A DNA stretch of 10,274 nt from G020348385 sp964580235. Its GTDB lineage: Bacteria; Acidobacteriota; Aminicenantia; Aminicenantales; Aminicenantaceae. The position numbers and the translations under genes are program-made. Each line of letters starts with the position of its first letter. The first letter of the stretch is position 1. The notes beneath the pieces were generated by a model. The model ran no database searches. It was not told where the DNA came from and saw only the letters and a program-made list of their open reading frames with translations. The DNA is taken from contig CAZOJY010000122.1 in NCBI GenBank assembly GCA_964580235.1, forward strand, positions 1 through 10,274, given 5' to 3'. Shown one piece after another: positions 1 through 7,407 of the stretch.

Positions 1-165
1 ACCTGATGCAGTCAGCCGTTATTATGGCCTCGTTCGTTTATAACACGGCCATACGGGAAGAAATGTTCCCCCGCGAACCCCTGTGCGATCCTTTCAAATA
101 TCCCGTGAGAAGATAGGTATGTACCAATGCCTGCCGAATTAAAAACAAATACCGGAACAAAGCCC

Positions 166-3100
166 TTAAGAGGGTAAGATTGTCTTGAATTCTCCTTCCA
201 TGGCTTTCACTTTTGCATGGGCTCCCCATTTTACGTAGCCTTTACGAGCAGCCCGGAGCCAGGTTGCCGCCTCACTTTCCCTACCTCGTTCGAGCTCGAA
301 GCGACCCGCCAGTTCGCAGCTCAAAGTTGCATTGAGAGGGAATCCGGCTTCGCGGGCGCTTGTCACAGCCTCTTCGTACAGGCGCGGTACTTTAGATCTC
401 TTACCTCCAATACGGGCCATTTCCGCTTCCATAAGAAGCTGTTTGTGCGCAAAATTTTCTGGACAGAAGCTTGCCCATTTCTTCATGAGCTTCAATTTCT
501 TATTGAGGTCACGCCGCAGTCGAAGTTTTTCCCATCTTCCAGCATCAGCAAACCGCCGTGCCGCCGTGAGAAAGTGAAAAAAGCAGTGTTCGGCAAAAAC
601 GAACTGGCCCCAGGTGGCGCCAATCCTTTGTTCAGCTTCCGTTTTTAGCTCGAAAGCCTTCTTATAAAATCCCATTATAAACAGGGCTTTTAGTTTGAAA
701 GCGAAGTAGAAGCCGATCGGTATAGGATCATCGATTTCGATGAGATATTTTAGAAACCGATCTTCGTTGAACTCGTCATCATCGAAGGTCTCGCTATTTT
801 TCGTCAGGCCGGACAACTGCCGCATCATTTGACGCAATGCAGTGATTTCGGTGATGGTGTGGGGATTGTTGAGCCGGAGGAGATATCCCTCACGCTCCTC
901 TAAGAACTGGATCGTCTCATCTGCCGAGCTGGAATACATGCACTGCTGTGTTATCGCAACATTGGAGTTAAAGCCCGCAAAGAGCAGATCTCCTCCTTTC
1001 ATGCTCTCCCGATACCCTTCAAGCAGCATTTGTGTCGTTGCTTTCAGGGGGCGTGTCCACGGGAAAACAAAACCTGCCAGGAGGAACAGGCCGCTTCCAG
1101 AAGCCACAGGATCGTCATAACTGCGCAAATATTGATACGCCAGATCGCCAATTCTGCAGCCAGCTTTTATATTGCCGAGACCAGACTGCAGAATATGCGC
1201 ATATATTGCCAAAGCAGTGGAGCCCTTCGGATCGCTGGTTGAAGTGGCTAAAATCTGCACCGCTTTGGCCACGTAGAAAGCCAGTAGATTCTCTTGATAC
1301 GTCAAGAAGGCCGGAGCCATAGCACTCGTCAAAAGCTTAAACAAAGCTTGTTTCTCGGGATTTTTCTGGTCGCCCTGAGCTATCAGATTTTCGGCCCCTT
1401 TTCCCTTGAGAAAACGTTTTGTTTTCAAAAGCTCCAGACCGACAGAGATCTTCTTTGGACACTCTGGATAGCGAACTCCCAGAAGGGGCAGGGCCTCCTG
1501 GACAGCAGCCAAAGCTTTTTGTGGCTCTCCGATATGGCTCAGGGCATCGATCTTCACAATGTAGGCCTCGGCCTTTTCCACGATCGTTAGTGCATGCTCA
1601 ACGTATGTCTTCCAGTGCCTCTCTGCCATCTCAAAGTCTTTGCCAAGGTACTCCGCTTCCACCGATGCTTTGCTGAGTGCAGCTATTCTCTCATAATCTG
1701 TCGACCACGAATCTTCGGGCAGCAGAGAAAGCGCTGCCCGGAAGTATTTACCTGCTGCTTCAAACGCCCCCTCTTTTTTTGACCTATTTCCAGCCAATTC
1801 GTTGCAACGTGTGACCTTTTCCCTCTCATCAGGTTGTATCAGAAGTTCTGTGGCTGCATTGTACTGGTCGACGATGTCATAAATATGCTCCTCCAACTCC
1901 CGCGCATAGATGGCTTCCATGGAGCGGGCCATTGTCAGATGCAGATTGGCACGGGCGCGGGCTTCAAGATCTCCATAAACAATCTCCCTAAGTCGATCGT
2001 GGCTCAGACGAAAGAGAAGGCCAGGCCCTGGAACTTCTTGGGCCATCCGTCGCTCGACGAGATGTGAAAGGGCAGAGTGAACTTTCTCTGAATCGAGTCG
2101 AGTACCATGTGCCAAAACGTCTGCGGCAGTGGGCCGCCCACAGACCGCCAGCACTTCCAACAGAGCGCGTTGGTCGCCATTCAGCATCGCCGCTCGTCGT
2201 CGAAAGACATCAGCCACTGTACGCGGGATCTCGAGATCACTGACTTTCTTCGTGACCTCCCAGGAATCCGCAGCGAACTGGACTGCCCCATGTTCAACGA
2301 GGGCGCGCATTAACTCTTCGACGAAGAAAGGATTGCCGTCAGTTTCTCGAGCGATCCGATCGACAAAAGCTTGGGGAGGCTCTCCGACACCCAACATCGA
2401 ACCGAGCATTTCGCCCACAGCGCCGACTCCCAACGAGTCGAGCTTCACTTCTTCAAGACGGTCTTCTGCAAGAAGTGCATCGCGTATCCTCTCCAGGGGA
2501 CGCCCCGACACCTCATCCTCCCGGTACGTACCTAGGAGCGCAATCGGAACTGGCTCTCCCCGGCGCTCTCCAATGGCGATGCGGCGAACGAGCTCAGCGA
2601 GCAGTTCGACCAGACCGGAAAGGGCCCATTGAAGATCATCGATGTAGACAATATATGGTGCCAAATCGGCAGCCCGCATCAGGAAATCGGTTACCACCTC
2701 CTGGAGCCGCACGCGCTCTCTGTGGATTTGCTCGAGAGGAGGTGAAGGCTCGATATCCCATAGCTTTCTAAGGCTCGGACATATCTTCACCAGTTCCGGA
2801 CCGTGCTCACGGACAAGCTCCTGGCCGTCGAATTTTTCAACGCGCCGAGCTAGAAGTTCCAGCATCGGAACCAACGGCTGGAATTCAGAGAAGCTCCCCT
2901 CGAAGCAACGCCCCTGGCAGAAGAGAGTCTGGGCAAGTTGGGCATCGTGGCGCACTTCCTGCATTAATCGAGACTTTCCGGTCCCGCTCTGCCCGCTTAC
3001 CATCAGAATGGGCGGAAATCCTGGAGATCCGCGAGTCCGGCGGGCAATGAAATCGCGCACGCGGTCATACTCGAGCCTGCGCCCTACGAAACGGCTGGAG

Positions 3101-4092
3101 AAAACGTAGCTCTCTCTGGTTTCGGACGTTTCCACTTCGTATGTGAGTCCCCCTTGCCGATTGATGTCCCTGATCACAGCATTGGCCGTTGGATAGCGAT
3201 CGGCCGGATGTTTTGCGGACAGGCGCTCAATTACGGATCGCAGCCATGAAGGAATTGTCTTCCAAGTAGATTCATCGAAACCAAGAGACTGGAATCGATG
3301 CATCCGAAAGAGTTCGGATATTGAGCTGGAACGGAATGGGAGCTGTCGACAGAACAGCTGGTAGGCCATGATACCGAGCGAGTAGAGATCGGACCGATGG
3401 TCGACCAGAGCTTCGGAATCGGCCAGCTCGGGCGCCATGTACCCTGGGGTGCCGCCTCTCCACTCTCCTGGACCGATGGATTTAACGGCTGCCAGCCCAA
3501 AGTCGAGCATCTTCACATGCCCCTCATCATCCACCAAAACGTTGCCCGGTTTGATGTCGTAATGGATGAGCTTGCGGCTGTGTACGTAGGAAAGAGCCCG
3601 GCACACTTCGACCAGCAGAGCGACGATGTGCTGCCAGCTCACTCCTTCGGTGGCGAGAAAGATGCTGCGTCCTTCCACGAACTCCATCGTGAAAAAATAA
3701 TCCTCGCTGCCCGGTGGTGACTCGAAGTCATATACCGCCGCGACATTCGGATGCTGCAGTAAGGTCAACACGCGGAACTCGGCTTTGAAGCGGTCAATGA
3801 GCTCGGGCTGAACAAGTTTAGGGCGGATGCTCTTGAGGGCAATCCGGCGGGTTGGATTCAGGGGGTCGGCTACTCTGTATACTACACCCATGCCGCCCTT
3901 CCCCAATTCTTCTAAGATTTCATATCTATTAGCAACGGTAGAGCCTGAGGCTAATTTTTCTCTGGTTGTTTCAATGGTTTTGGTGAACGAGGGCTGAGCG
4001 TCCTCGGCGGCAGAAAGAGAAGTAGCACAATTACTGCAAAAACGTGCATTGTCAGTGTTTTCTGATTCGCACTTAGGGCACTTTACTGACAC
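166..4092 (-). CDS. Large serine/threonine protein kinase with N-terminal zinc ribbon, STAND-type AAA ATPase and C-terminal helical (TPR-like) repeats
   Basis: The 1308-residue protein is probably a cytosolic signalling kinase, since no membrane segment is visible. A zinc ribbon opens it (CPKC at 5-8, CSNC at 19-22). A Hanks-type kinase domain spans about 57-310: glycine loop GKGGMG 64-69, ATP-binding Lys87 in IALK, catalytic loop HYDIKPGN 177-184, DFG 197-199, APE 220-222. A predicted ATPase follows: Walker A GQSGTGKS 367-374, Walker B IVYIDDLQW 481-489, a TYRED motif 522-526 and GNPFF 587-591, as in MalT/PknK-like STAND ATPases. After a probable winged-helix stretch (about 625-710), the remaining 600 residues look all-helical and TPR-like, as in protein-binding sensor domains. 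The catalytic loop reads HYD instead of HRD, so this is a non-RD kinase, which often does not need activation-loop phosphorylation. The start is GTG, chosen because the zinc ribbon begins at once and AAGGGA lies 5 nt upstream. The gene is monocistronic in this window, the only clear gene on the minus strand, and richer in G+C than the others. The phosphorylation target is unknown. Confidence 0.93.
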   Translation of the reverse strand: MSVKCPKCESENTDNARFCSNCATSLSAAEDAQPSFTKTIETTREKLASGSTVANRYEILEELGKGGMGVVYRVADPLNPTRRIALKSIRPKLVQPELIDRFKAEFRVLTLLQHPNVAAVYDFESPPGSEDYFFTMEFVEGRSIFLATEGVSWQHIVALLVEVCRALSYVHSRKLIHYDIKPGNVLVDDEGHVKMLDFGLAAVKSIGPGEWRGGTPGYMAPELADSEALVDHRSDLYSLGIMAYQLFCRQLPFRSSSISELFRMHRFQSLGFDESTWKTIPSWLRSVIERLSAKHPADRYPTANAVIRDINRQGGLTYEVETSETRESYVFSSRFVGRRLEYDRVRDFIARRTRGSPGFPPILMVSGQSGTGKSRLMQEVRHDAQLAQTLFCQGRCFEGSFSEFQPLVPMLELLARRVEKFDGQELVREHGPELVKICPSLRKLWDIEPSPPLEQIHRERVRLQEVVTDFLMRAADLAPYIVYIDDLQWALSGLVELLAELVRRIAIGERRGEPVPIALLGTYREDEVSGRPLERIRDALLAEDRLEEVKLDSLGVGAVGEMLGSMLGVGEPPQAFVDRIARETDGNPFFVEELMRALVEHGAVQFAADSWEVTKKVSDLEIPRTVADVFRRRAAMLNGDQRALLEVLAVCGRPTAADVLAHGTRLDSEKVHSALSHLVERRMAQEVPGPGLLFRLSHDRLREIVYGDLEARARANLHLTMARSMEAIYARELEEHIYDIVDQYNAATELLIQPDEREKVTRCNELAGNRSKKEGAFEAAGKYFRAALSLLPEDSWSTDYERIAALSKASVEAEYLGKDFEMAERHWKTYVEHALTIVEKAEAYIVKIDALSHIGEPQKALAAVQEALPLLGVRYPECPKKISVGLELLKTKRFLKGKGAENLIAQGDQKNPEKQALFKLLTSAMAPAFLTYQENLLAFYVAKAVQILATSTSDPKGSTALAIYAHILQSGLGNIKAGCRIGDLAYQYLRSYDDPVASGSGLFLLAGFVFPWTRPLKATTQMLLEGYRESMKGGDLLFAGFNSNVAITQQCMYSSSADETIQFLEEREGYLLRLNNPHTITEITALRQMMRQLSGLTKNSETFDDDEFNEDRFLKYLIEIDDPIPIGFYFAFKLKALFIMGFYKKAFELKTEAEQRIGATWGQFVFAEHCFFHFLTAARRFADAGRWEKLRLRRDLNKKLKLMKKWASFCPENFAHKQLLMEAEMARIGGKRSKVPRLYEEAVTSAREAGFPLNATLSCELAGRFELERGRESEAATWLRAARKGYVKWGAHAKVKAMEGEFKTILPS

Positions 4093-4112
4093 TGTTTTCC
4101 CTTGCTTGATAT

Positions 4113-4141
4113 AGGATATGAATTTAGGAGAAAAATGTCAA
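4113..4141 (-). promoter_or_regulatory. Sigma70-type promoter of the kinase gene
   Basis: On the minus strand a perfect -35 box TTGACA (4136-4141) is followed after exactly 17 bp by TATCCT (4113-4118), which matches four of six -10 positions. Transcription would start near 4106, leaving a leader of only about 14 nt before the GTG at 4090-4092, with the ribosome site AAGGGA (4098-4103) almost at the 5' end. The call rests on consensus match and position; no transcript data are available. Confidence 0.6.
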
Positions 4142-4347
4142 TTTTTTATCGTCCAAATAGCCTTCAATCGGCTTTGGTGCACGAATCCATTGCATGCTGG
4201 AGCCAAGCCAAGCATTTTGCCGTCCATTTGATAGGGGCTAGCTTGTCTGTTTTTTTCCCAGATGTTCGTGATGTTTCCCAAGACATAATCCAGCTTTTCA
4301 GATCCGTAAATGAATGGCTCGAAGATTGATTTATAGGACGGGCTGTG
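4138..4347 (-). pseudogene. Probable C-terminal remnant of an unrecognised protein-coding gene
   Basis: This minus-strand frame stays open for 69 codons between an in-frame TAG (4348-4350) and a TGA (4138-4140). The translation looks like genuine globular protein: it contains FEPFIYGSEKLDYVLGN, IWEKNRQ, MLGLAPACNGFVHQ and ends RLKAIWTIKN. There is no ATG or plausible ribosome site at its beginning; the first ATG falls past the middle. I therefore read it as the tail of a longer gene whose 5' part was lost where the alkyltransferase gene now lies. Its codon use resembles the moderate-G+C neighbours more than the kinase gene. I do not recognise the family. The alternative is a chance open frame, since 69 codons is short, but the overlapping plus-strand frame in the same DNA looks much less protein-like. 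Confidence 0.4.
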
Positions 4348-4354
4348 CTATAAG
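4326..4354 (+). promoter_or_regulatory. Candidate sigma70-type promoter of the alkyltransferase gene
   Basis: TTGATT (4326-4331) and TATAAG (4349-4354, five of six -10 positions) are separated by 17 bp. The predicted transcript start near 4361 is only about four bases before the ATG at 4365, and no Shine-Dalgarno sequence lies between, so the mRNA may be nearly leaderless. The promoter faces away from the kinase promoter about 200 bp to its left. Confidence 0.45.
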
Positions 4355-4364
4355 CTAGCTGAAC

Positions 4365-4832
4365 ATGTATTACAAAGCTTATTATGATTCGCCCATAGGA
4401 ATATTGGAAATTTCTGGAAACGGAAAAGAAATGACGGGTGTCCATTTTGTGGAGGAAAAAACAGATTCTGCTTCTCCAATCCCACAGCCGTTGAAGGACT
4501 GCTTCAAACAGCTTCATGAGTATTTCAAGGGAGATCGAAAGGAATTTTCAATAGGATTGCAATTGGAAGGGACGGACTTCCAAAAAAAGGTATGGAATCA
4601 GCTGATGAAAATTCCTTATGGGGAAACAGTTTCTTACAAAGACGTTGCAGCTGCCATAAGGAATGAAAAGGCCTTCCGGGCTGTAGGCAGCGCCAACGGA
4701 AGAAATAACATTTCCATTATCATTCCTTGTCATCGTGTGATTGCTCACGACGGGACTCTAGGGGGGTATGGAGGGGGTTTATGGAGAAAGAAGTGGCTGT
4801 TGGGACATGAGAGAAAACACATGGGACTCTAG
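4365..4832 (+). CDS. ogt: Methylated-DNA--protein-cysteine S-methyltransferase (O6-alkylguanine-DNA alkyltransferase)
   Basis: This suicidal DNA-repair enzyme transfers the alkyl group from O6-alkylguanine to its own cysteine. The 155-residue protein has the normal length of Ogt-type alkyltransferases. The N-terminal MYYKAYYDSPIGILEIS is the typical small beta domain. The C-terminal DNA-binding domain (about 70-150) shows the family signature: FQKKVWNQLMKIPYGETVSY with the helix-turn-helix, AVGSANGRN around Asn111, the active site PCHRV with acceptor Cys122, and the closing GYGGGLWRKKWLLGHE. All catalytic landmarks are present, so it should be active. It lacks an Ada-type regulatory domain. 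The start is secure because the N-terminus matches the family; there is no upstream ribosome site, consistent with a near-leaderless transcript. The next gene begins 14 nt after its stop. Confidence 0.95.
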   Translation: MYYKAYYDSPIGILEISGNGKEMTGVHFVEEKTDSASPIPQPLKDCFKQLHEYFKGDRKEFSIGLQLEGTDFQKKVWNQLMKIPYGETVSYKDVAAAIRNEKAFRAVGSANGRNNISIIIPCHRVIAHDGTLGGYGGGLWRKKWLLGHERKHMGL

Positions 4833-4846
4833 CGGGAGAATTGTTT

Positions 4847-5194
4847 ATGGCAGGTGCAAGTTATAAGATTGATAAGTATTTGGTAAAGATCTTCGGGAAT
4901 GACAGCAAGGGGCAAAGAACTCGATGGGGAGACCGCACCATACATCTATTTTCTGAAGGGAATGAAGTTGCGAAAGCTGTATTTGCAAAACCGGGACACA
5001 AGATCCCAGAACCCTATTTTTTGGATGGAAAAATATATTATTTTGCAGGAAGTGATCAATTTGCCGATGTGCTTCGCCTGCTTCAGCAAGAAACTCCTGT
5101 GTATATTGCATGGGAACCCGTCCGTGATCCCAAGGAACCCGATGATGGAGACGCATTTTTTTATTTGGAAATAGAGAAACAAAAAAAAGAGTAA
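4847..5194 (+). CDS. Small conserved-looking protein of unknown function, downstream of ogt
   Basis: I do not recognise this 115-residue protein. It is soluble, with no signal peptide or membrane segment. It begins AGASYKIDKYLVKIFG, has a central GDRTIHLFSEGNEVAKAVFAK and IYYFAGSDQFADVLRLLQQE, and ends in an acidic/charged tail (DPKEPDDGDAFFYLEIEKQ). The alternation of beta-like and polar segments suggests a small alpha/beta fold. I chose the ATG at 4847 over the in-frame TTG at 4841 because GGGAG at 4834-4838 sits 8 nt before it. The gene starts 14 nt after the ogt stop with no terminator between, so the two are probably co-transcribed, although this does not prove a role in alkylation repair. 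About 120 nt without a clear gene follow. Confidence 0.75.
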   Translation: MAGASYKIDKYLVKIFGNDSKGQRTRWGDRTIHLFSEGNEVAKAVFAKPGHKIPEPYFLDGKIYYFAGSDQFADVLRLLQQETPVYIAWEPVRDPKEPDDGDAFFYLEIEKQKKE

Positions 5195-5318
5195 CGCGTA
5201 TCATTTCCTGCTTCAGCTTTTATCCTATGTTAGGAATATGTTATGGCTCAGGACAAACTCCAGCCTACGCGGTTGCAGTTCGATTCGCTTTAGAAAATCG
5301 AGACCGTGGAGGATTGAA

Positions 5319-5834
5319 ATGAACGCAAATTATTCGATCTTTAAGGAAGTTCAAAGATTCCGACAGTGGTGGGTGTGGCTGCTGGTTCTGTTTGTGGCCG
5401 GGATATCCTGGTATGGTGGCTTCCAGCAGCTCGTATTAAAAAAGCCTTTTGGGAACAACCCAGCTCCTGACGGTGTGATGATCATGATCTGGGCAATTTT
5501 TGGCTTATTATTTCCAGCTCTTTTTTTTTCTCTGAAACTTGTTTCTGAAGTCCGGTATGATGGATTGTATGTGAGATTTTTTCCATTTCAATTCCATTCT
5601 CACAAAATTTCATTTGAAGAAATAAAAACATACAAGATGCGGACGTATTCTGCCCTGAAAGAATTTGGAGGTTATGGAATACGGTACGGGAAAAAGGGGA
5701 AGGCCTATAATGTGGGGGGAAACAAGGGAATCCAATTTGAATTTACGGACGGAAAGCCCTTACTCATAGGAACGCAAAAGCCAGAGGAATTTATTCTGGC
5801 TCTCGATACGGCTTCAGGAAAAAAGTCACAATGA
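5319..5834 (+). CDS. Two-TM membrane protein with soluble PH-like C-terminal domain (DUF6141-like)
   Basis: The 171-residue protein has two strongly hydrophobic helices (about 17-38 and 53-75), joined by a short polar segment with KKPFGNNPAPDG, and then a soluble beta-rich domain (about 76-165). The tail contains FGGYGIRYGKKGKAYNVGGNKGIQFEFTDGKPLLIGTQKPEEF, a pattern I associate with small bacterial and archaeal membrane proteins of the DUF6141 type and with bacterial PH-like domains; that family name is from memory. Function is unknown. The reading frame is open back to 5238, but the ATG at 5319 is preferred: GGAGG at 5308-5312 lies 6 nt upstream and the N-terminal extension otherwise gained is arginine/serine-rich and unlike a folded protein. 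It ends 63 nt before the FAD oxidoreductase gene. Confidence 0.8.
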   Translation: MNANYSIFKEVQRFRQWWVWLLVLFVAGISWYGGFQQLVLKKPFGNNPAPDGVMIMIWAIFGLLFPALFFSLKLVSEVRYDGLYVRFFPFQFHSHKISFEEIKTYKMRTYSALKEFGGYGIRYGKKGKAYNVGGNKGIQFEFTDGKPLLIGTQKPEEFILALDTASGKKSQ

Positions 5835-5849
5835 ACGCGGATATTCTGA

Positions 5850-5870
5850 ATTATTCGATTATTCGAATAA
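5850..5870. repeat. Tandem 8-bp repeat and 12-bp palindrome upstream of the FAD oxidoreductase
   Basis: Two head-to-tail copies of ATTATTCG (5850-5857, 5858-5865) run into the perfect palindrome TTATTCGAATAA (5859-5870), 28 bp before the start codon of the next gene. The surrounding leader is very A/T-rich. It may be a regulator-binding site or a promoter region; no clear -35/-10 pair can be fixed here. Confidence 0.4.
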
Positions 5871-5897
5871 AATAATATAAAAACAAGGATTTTATCT

Positions 5898-7403
5898 ATG
5901 AATAACAAAAAAGTCATCATTATAGGCGCTGGAATTTCGGGATTATGTGCAGGCAGCTATCTTCAGATGAATGGTTATGATACGGAAATTTTTGAACTCC
6001 ACAATGTTTGTGGAGGATTGTGCACGGCCTGGGAAAGAAAAGGATACACATTCGATTTTTGCATCCACTGGCTGGTCGGCTCATCTCCTTCTGATAGTTT
6101 TTACTTCCTATGGACTGAACTCATTGATATGAAAAAACTGAAATTCGTGGATCCTGATGTATTTTTTCAAATAGAAGACAGCAAAGGCACAACGCTCCGG
6201 ATATACACGGATGTCGACAAATTGGAAGAGGAGATGAAGGCCGTTGCACCTGAGGACGCTGATCTCATCTCTGATTTTATCGGGGGGATAAGGAAGTTTT
6301 TGCCTTTTAACATGTCTTTAGATAAGGCTCCTGAAGTGATGAATCCGATCGACGGATTGAAAATGATGGTCAAAATGTTTCCTTATTTCAAGGAATTCAA
6401 AAAATGGGAAAGAATAACGGCACAAGAATTTGCGAGCAGGTGCAAAAATCCTTTGATCAGCAGAGCAATCATAGAAATGTTTTTGCCTGAAAGTTCCGTA
6501 TTTTTTCTTATCATGACACTTGTGTACATGCATAAAAAATCGGCTGGATATCCCATAGGCGGCTCTCTGAATTTTGCTAAGCTGATCGCAGAGAAGTATT
6601 TAAGTCTCGGGGGAAAACTCCATTATAACTCCCGAGTAGAAAAGGTCATTGAAGAAAACGACTGTGCAAAAGGAGTGAAACTTAAGGACGGCCAAACCCA
6701 TATGGCGGATATTGTCATCTCTGCAGCGGATGGATACAGTACGATTTATGAAATGTTGGAAGGAAAATATATCGATAAAAGAATTCAGGATTATTACAGC
6801 GGAGAAAGCAAAACACTGAAGGTTTTCCCTTCGCTTGTGTTTGTTTCCATAGGAGTGGCAAAAAGCTTCGAAAATGAACCTTCGTCACTGATTTTTCCGT
6901 TAAAAAAGCCTATTATTGTAGATGACAGCATAAGTTACGAAAATCTAAGTGTCAGGATATTCAATTTTGATCCGAGTCTCGCACCAACAGGAAAAACCAG
7001 CCTTACTGTGATGTTTGGCACATACAACTTTCAATATTGGGCAGATCTCAGAAAAACCGATATGCAAACATATAGGAAGGAAAAGGAAAGGATCGCAACG
7101 GAGGTAATAGAGGCTTTGGAGGAGCGTTTTGGAGATATTAAGTCGAAGGTTGAGGTAATGAATGTTTCCACTCCTGCATCAATAATCAGATATACAAATA
7201 ACTGGAGAGGCAGTTTTGAGGGCTGGCAGCCAGGGCCAGGAACTATGATGCTTCCGATGAAAAAAAAGCTGCCAGGGTTGAAAAATTTCTATCTGATCGG
7301 CCAATGGGTTCAACCGGGAGGAGGACTTCCGCCGGCCTTATTGTCCGGAAGAAATGTGGCCCAAATTATTTGCAAGAAGGATGGGAAAAAATTCACCGCT
7401 TAA
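5898..7403 (+). CDS. FAD-dependent oxidoreductase of the phytoene desaturase / carotenoid isomerase (CrtI) superfamily
   Basis: A 501-residue flavoprotein of normal length for CrtI-like desaturases, isomerases and saturases. The N-terminal Rossmann motif is VIIIGAGISGL with GAGISG at 10-15, followed by the ribose-binding acidic Glu33 and CGGLCTAWERKGYTFDF (38-54), the usual second FAD contact. The C-terminal FAD motif NFYLIGQWVQPGGGLPPALLSGRNVAQ (about 463-489) is also intact. The middle, with PIGGSLNFAKLIAEKYLSLGGKLHYNSRVEKV, is the typical catalytic/substrate region of the family. Both nucleotide-binding ends are complete, so it is probably functional. The substrate cannot be assigned: no phytoene synthase or other carotenoid gene is in the window, and many members of this family in non-pigmented anaerobes act on unknown lipids. 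AAGGA at 5885-5889 lies 8 nt before the ATG. The repeat element begins 4 nt after the stop. Confidence 0.9.
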   Translation: MNNKKVIIIGAGISGLCAGSYLQMNGYDTEIFELHNVCGGLCTAWERKGYTFDFCIHWLVGSSPSDSFYFLWTELIDMKKLKFVDPDVFFQIEDSKGTTLRIYTDVDKLEEEMKAVAPEDADLISDFIGGIRKFLPFNMSLDKAPEVMNPIDGLKMMVKMFPYFKEFKKWERITAQEFASRCKNPLISRAIIEMFLPESSVFFLIMTLVYMHKKSAGYPIGGSLNFAKLIAEKYLSLGGKLHYNSRVEKVIEENDCAKGVKLKDGQTHMADIVISAADGYSTIYEMLEGKYIDKRIQDYYSGESKTLKVFPSLVFVSIGVAKSFENEPSSLIFPLKKPIIVDDSISYENLSVRIFNFDPSLAPTGKTSLTVMFGTYNFQYWADLRKTDMQTYRKEKERIATEVIEALEERFGDIKSKVEVMNVSTPASIIRYTNNWRGSFEGWQPGPGTMMLPMKKKLPGLKNFYLIGQWVQPGGGLPPALLSGRNVAQIICKKDGKKFTA

Positions 7404-7407
7404 TTAG

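Noticed and set aside
1..165. Search for a terminator or small gene downstream of the kinase gene
   Set aside because: No stable G+C-rich hairpin with a T-tract was found on the minus strand, and the only short frame here overlaps the kinase end without a ribosome site.
217..2771. Several plus-strand open frames of 60-170 codons opposite the kinase gene, the longest at 2129-2632
   Set aside because: They lie entirely antisense to a well-supported kinase/ATPase gene, are rich in arginine and serine as expected from complementing a G+C-rich coding strand, and lack family motifs.
4102..4329. A 75-codon plus-strand frame in the divergent region
   Set aside because: It has no ribosome site, overlaps the kinase promoter, and its translation is less protein-like than the minus-strand remnant in the same DNA.
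5278..5286. GTTCGATTC, identical to a tRNA T-loop consensus, upstream of the two-TM protein gene
   Set aside because: The flanking bases do not pair into a T-stem and no acceptor, D or anticodon arms are present.
5238..5318. N-terminal extension of the two-TM membrane protein from the ATG at 5238
   Set aside because: There is no ribosome site at that ATG, the added residues are arginine/serine-rich, and the ATG at 5319 has GGAGG at the right distance.
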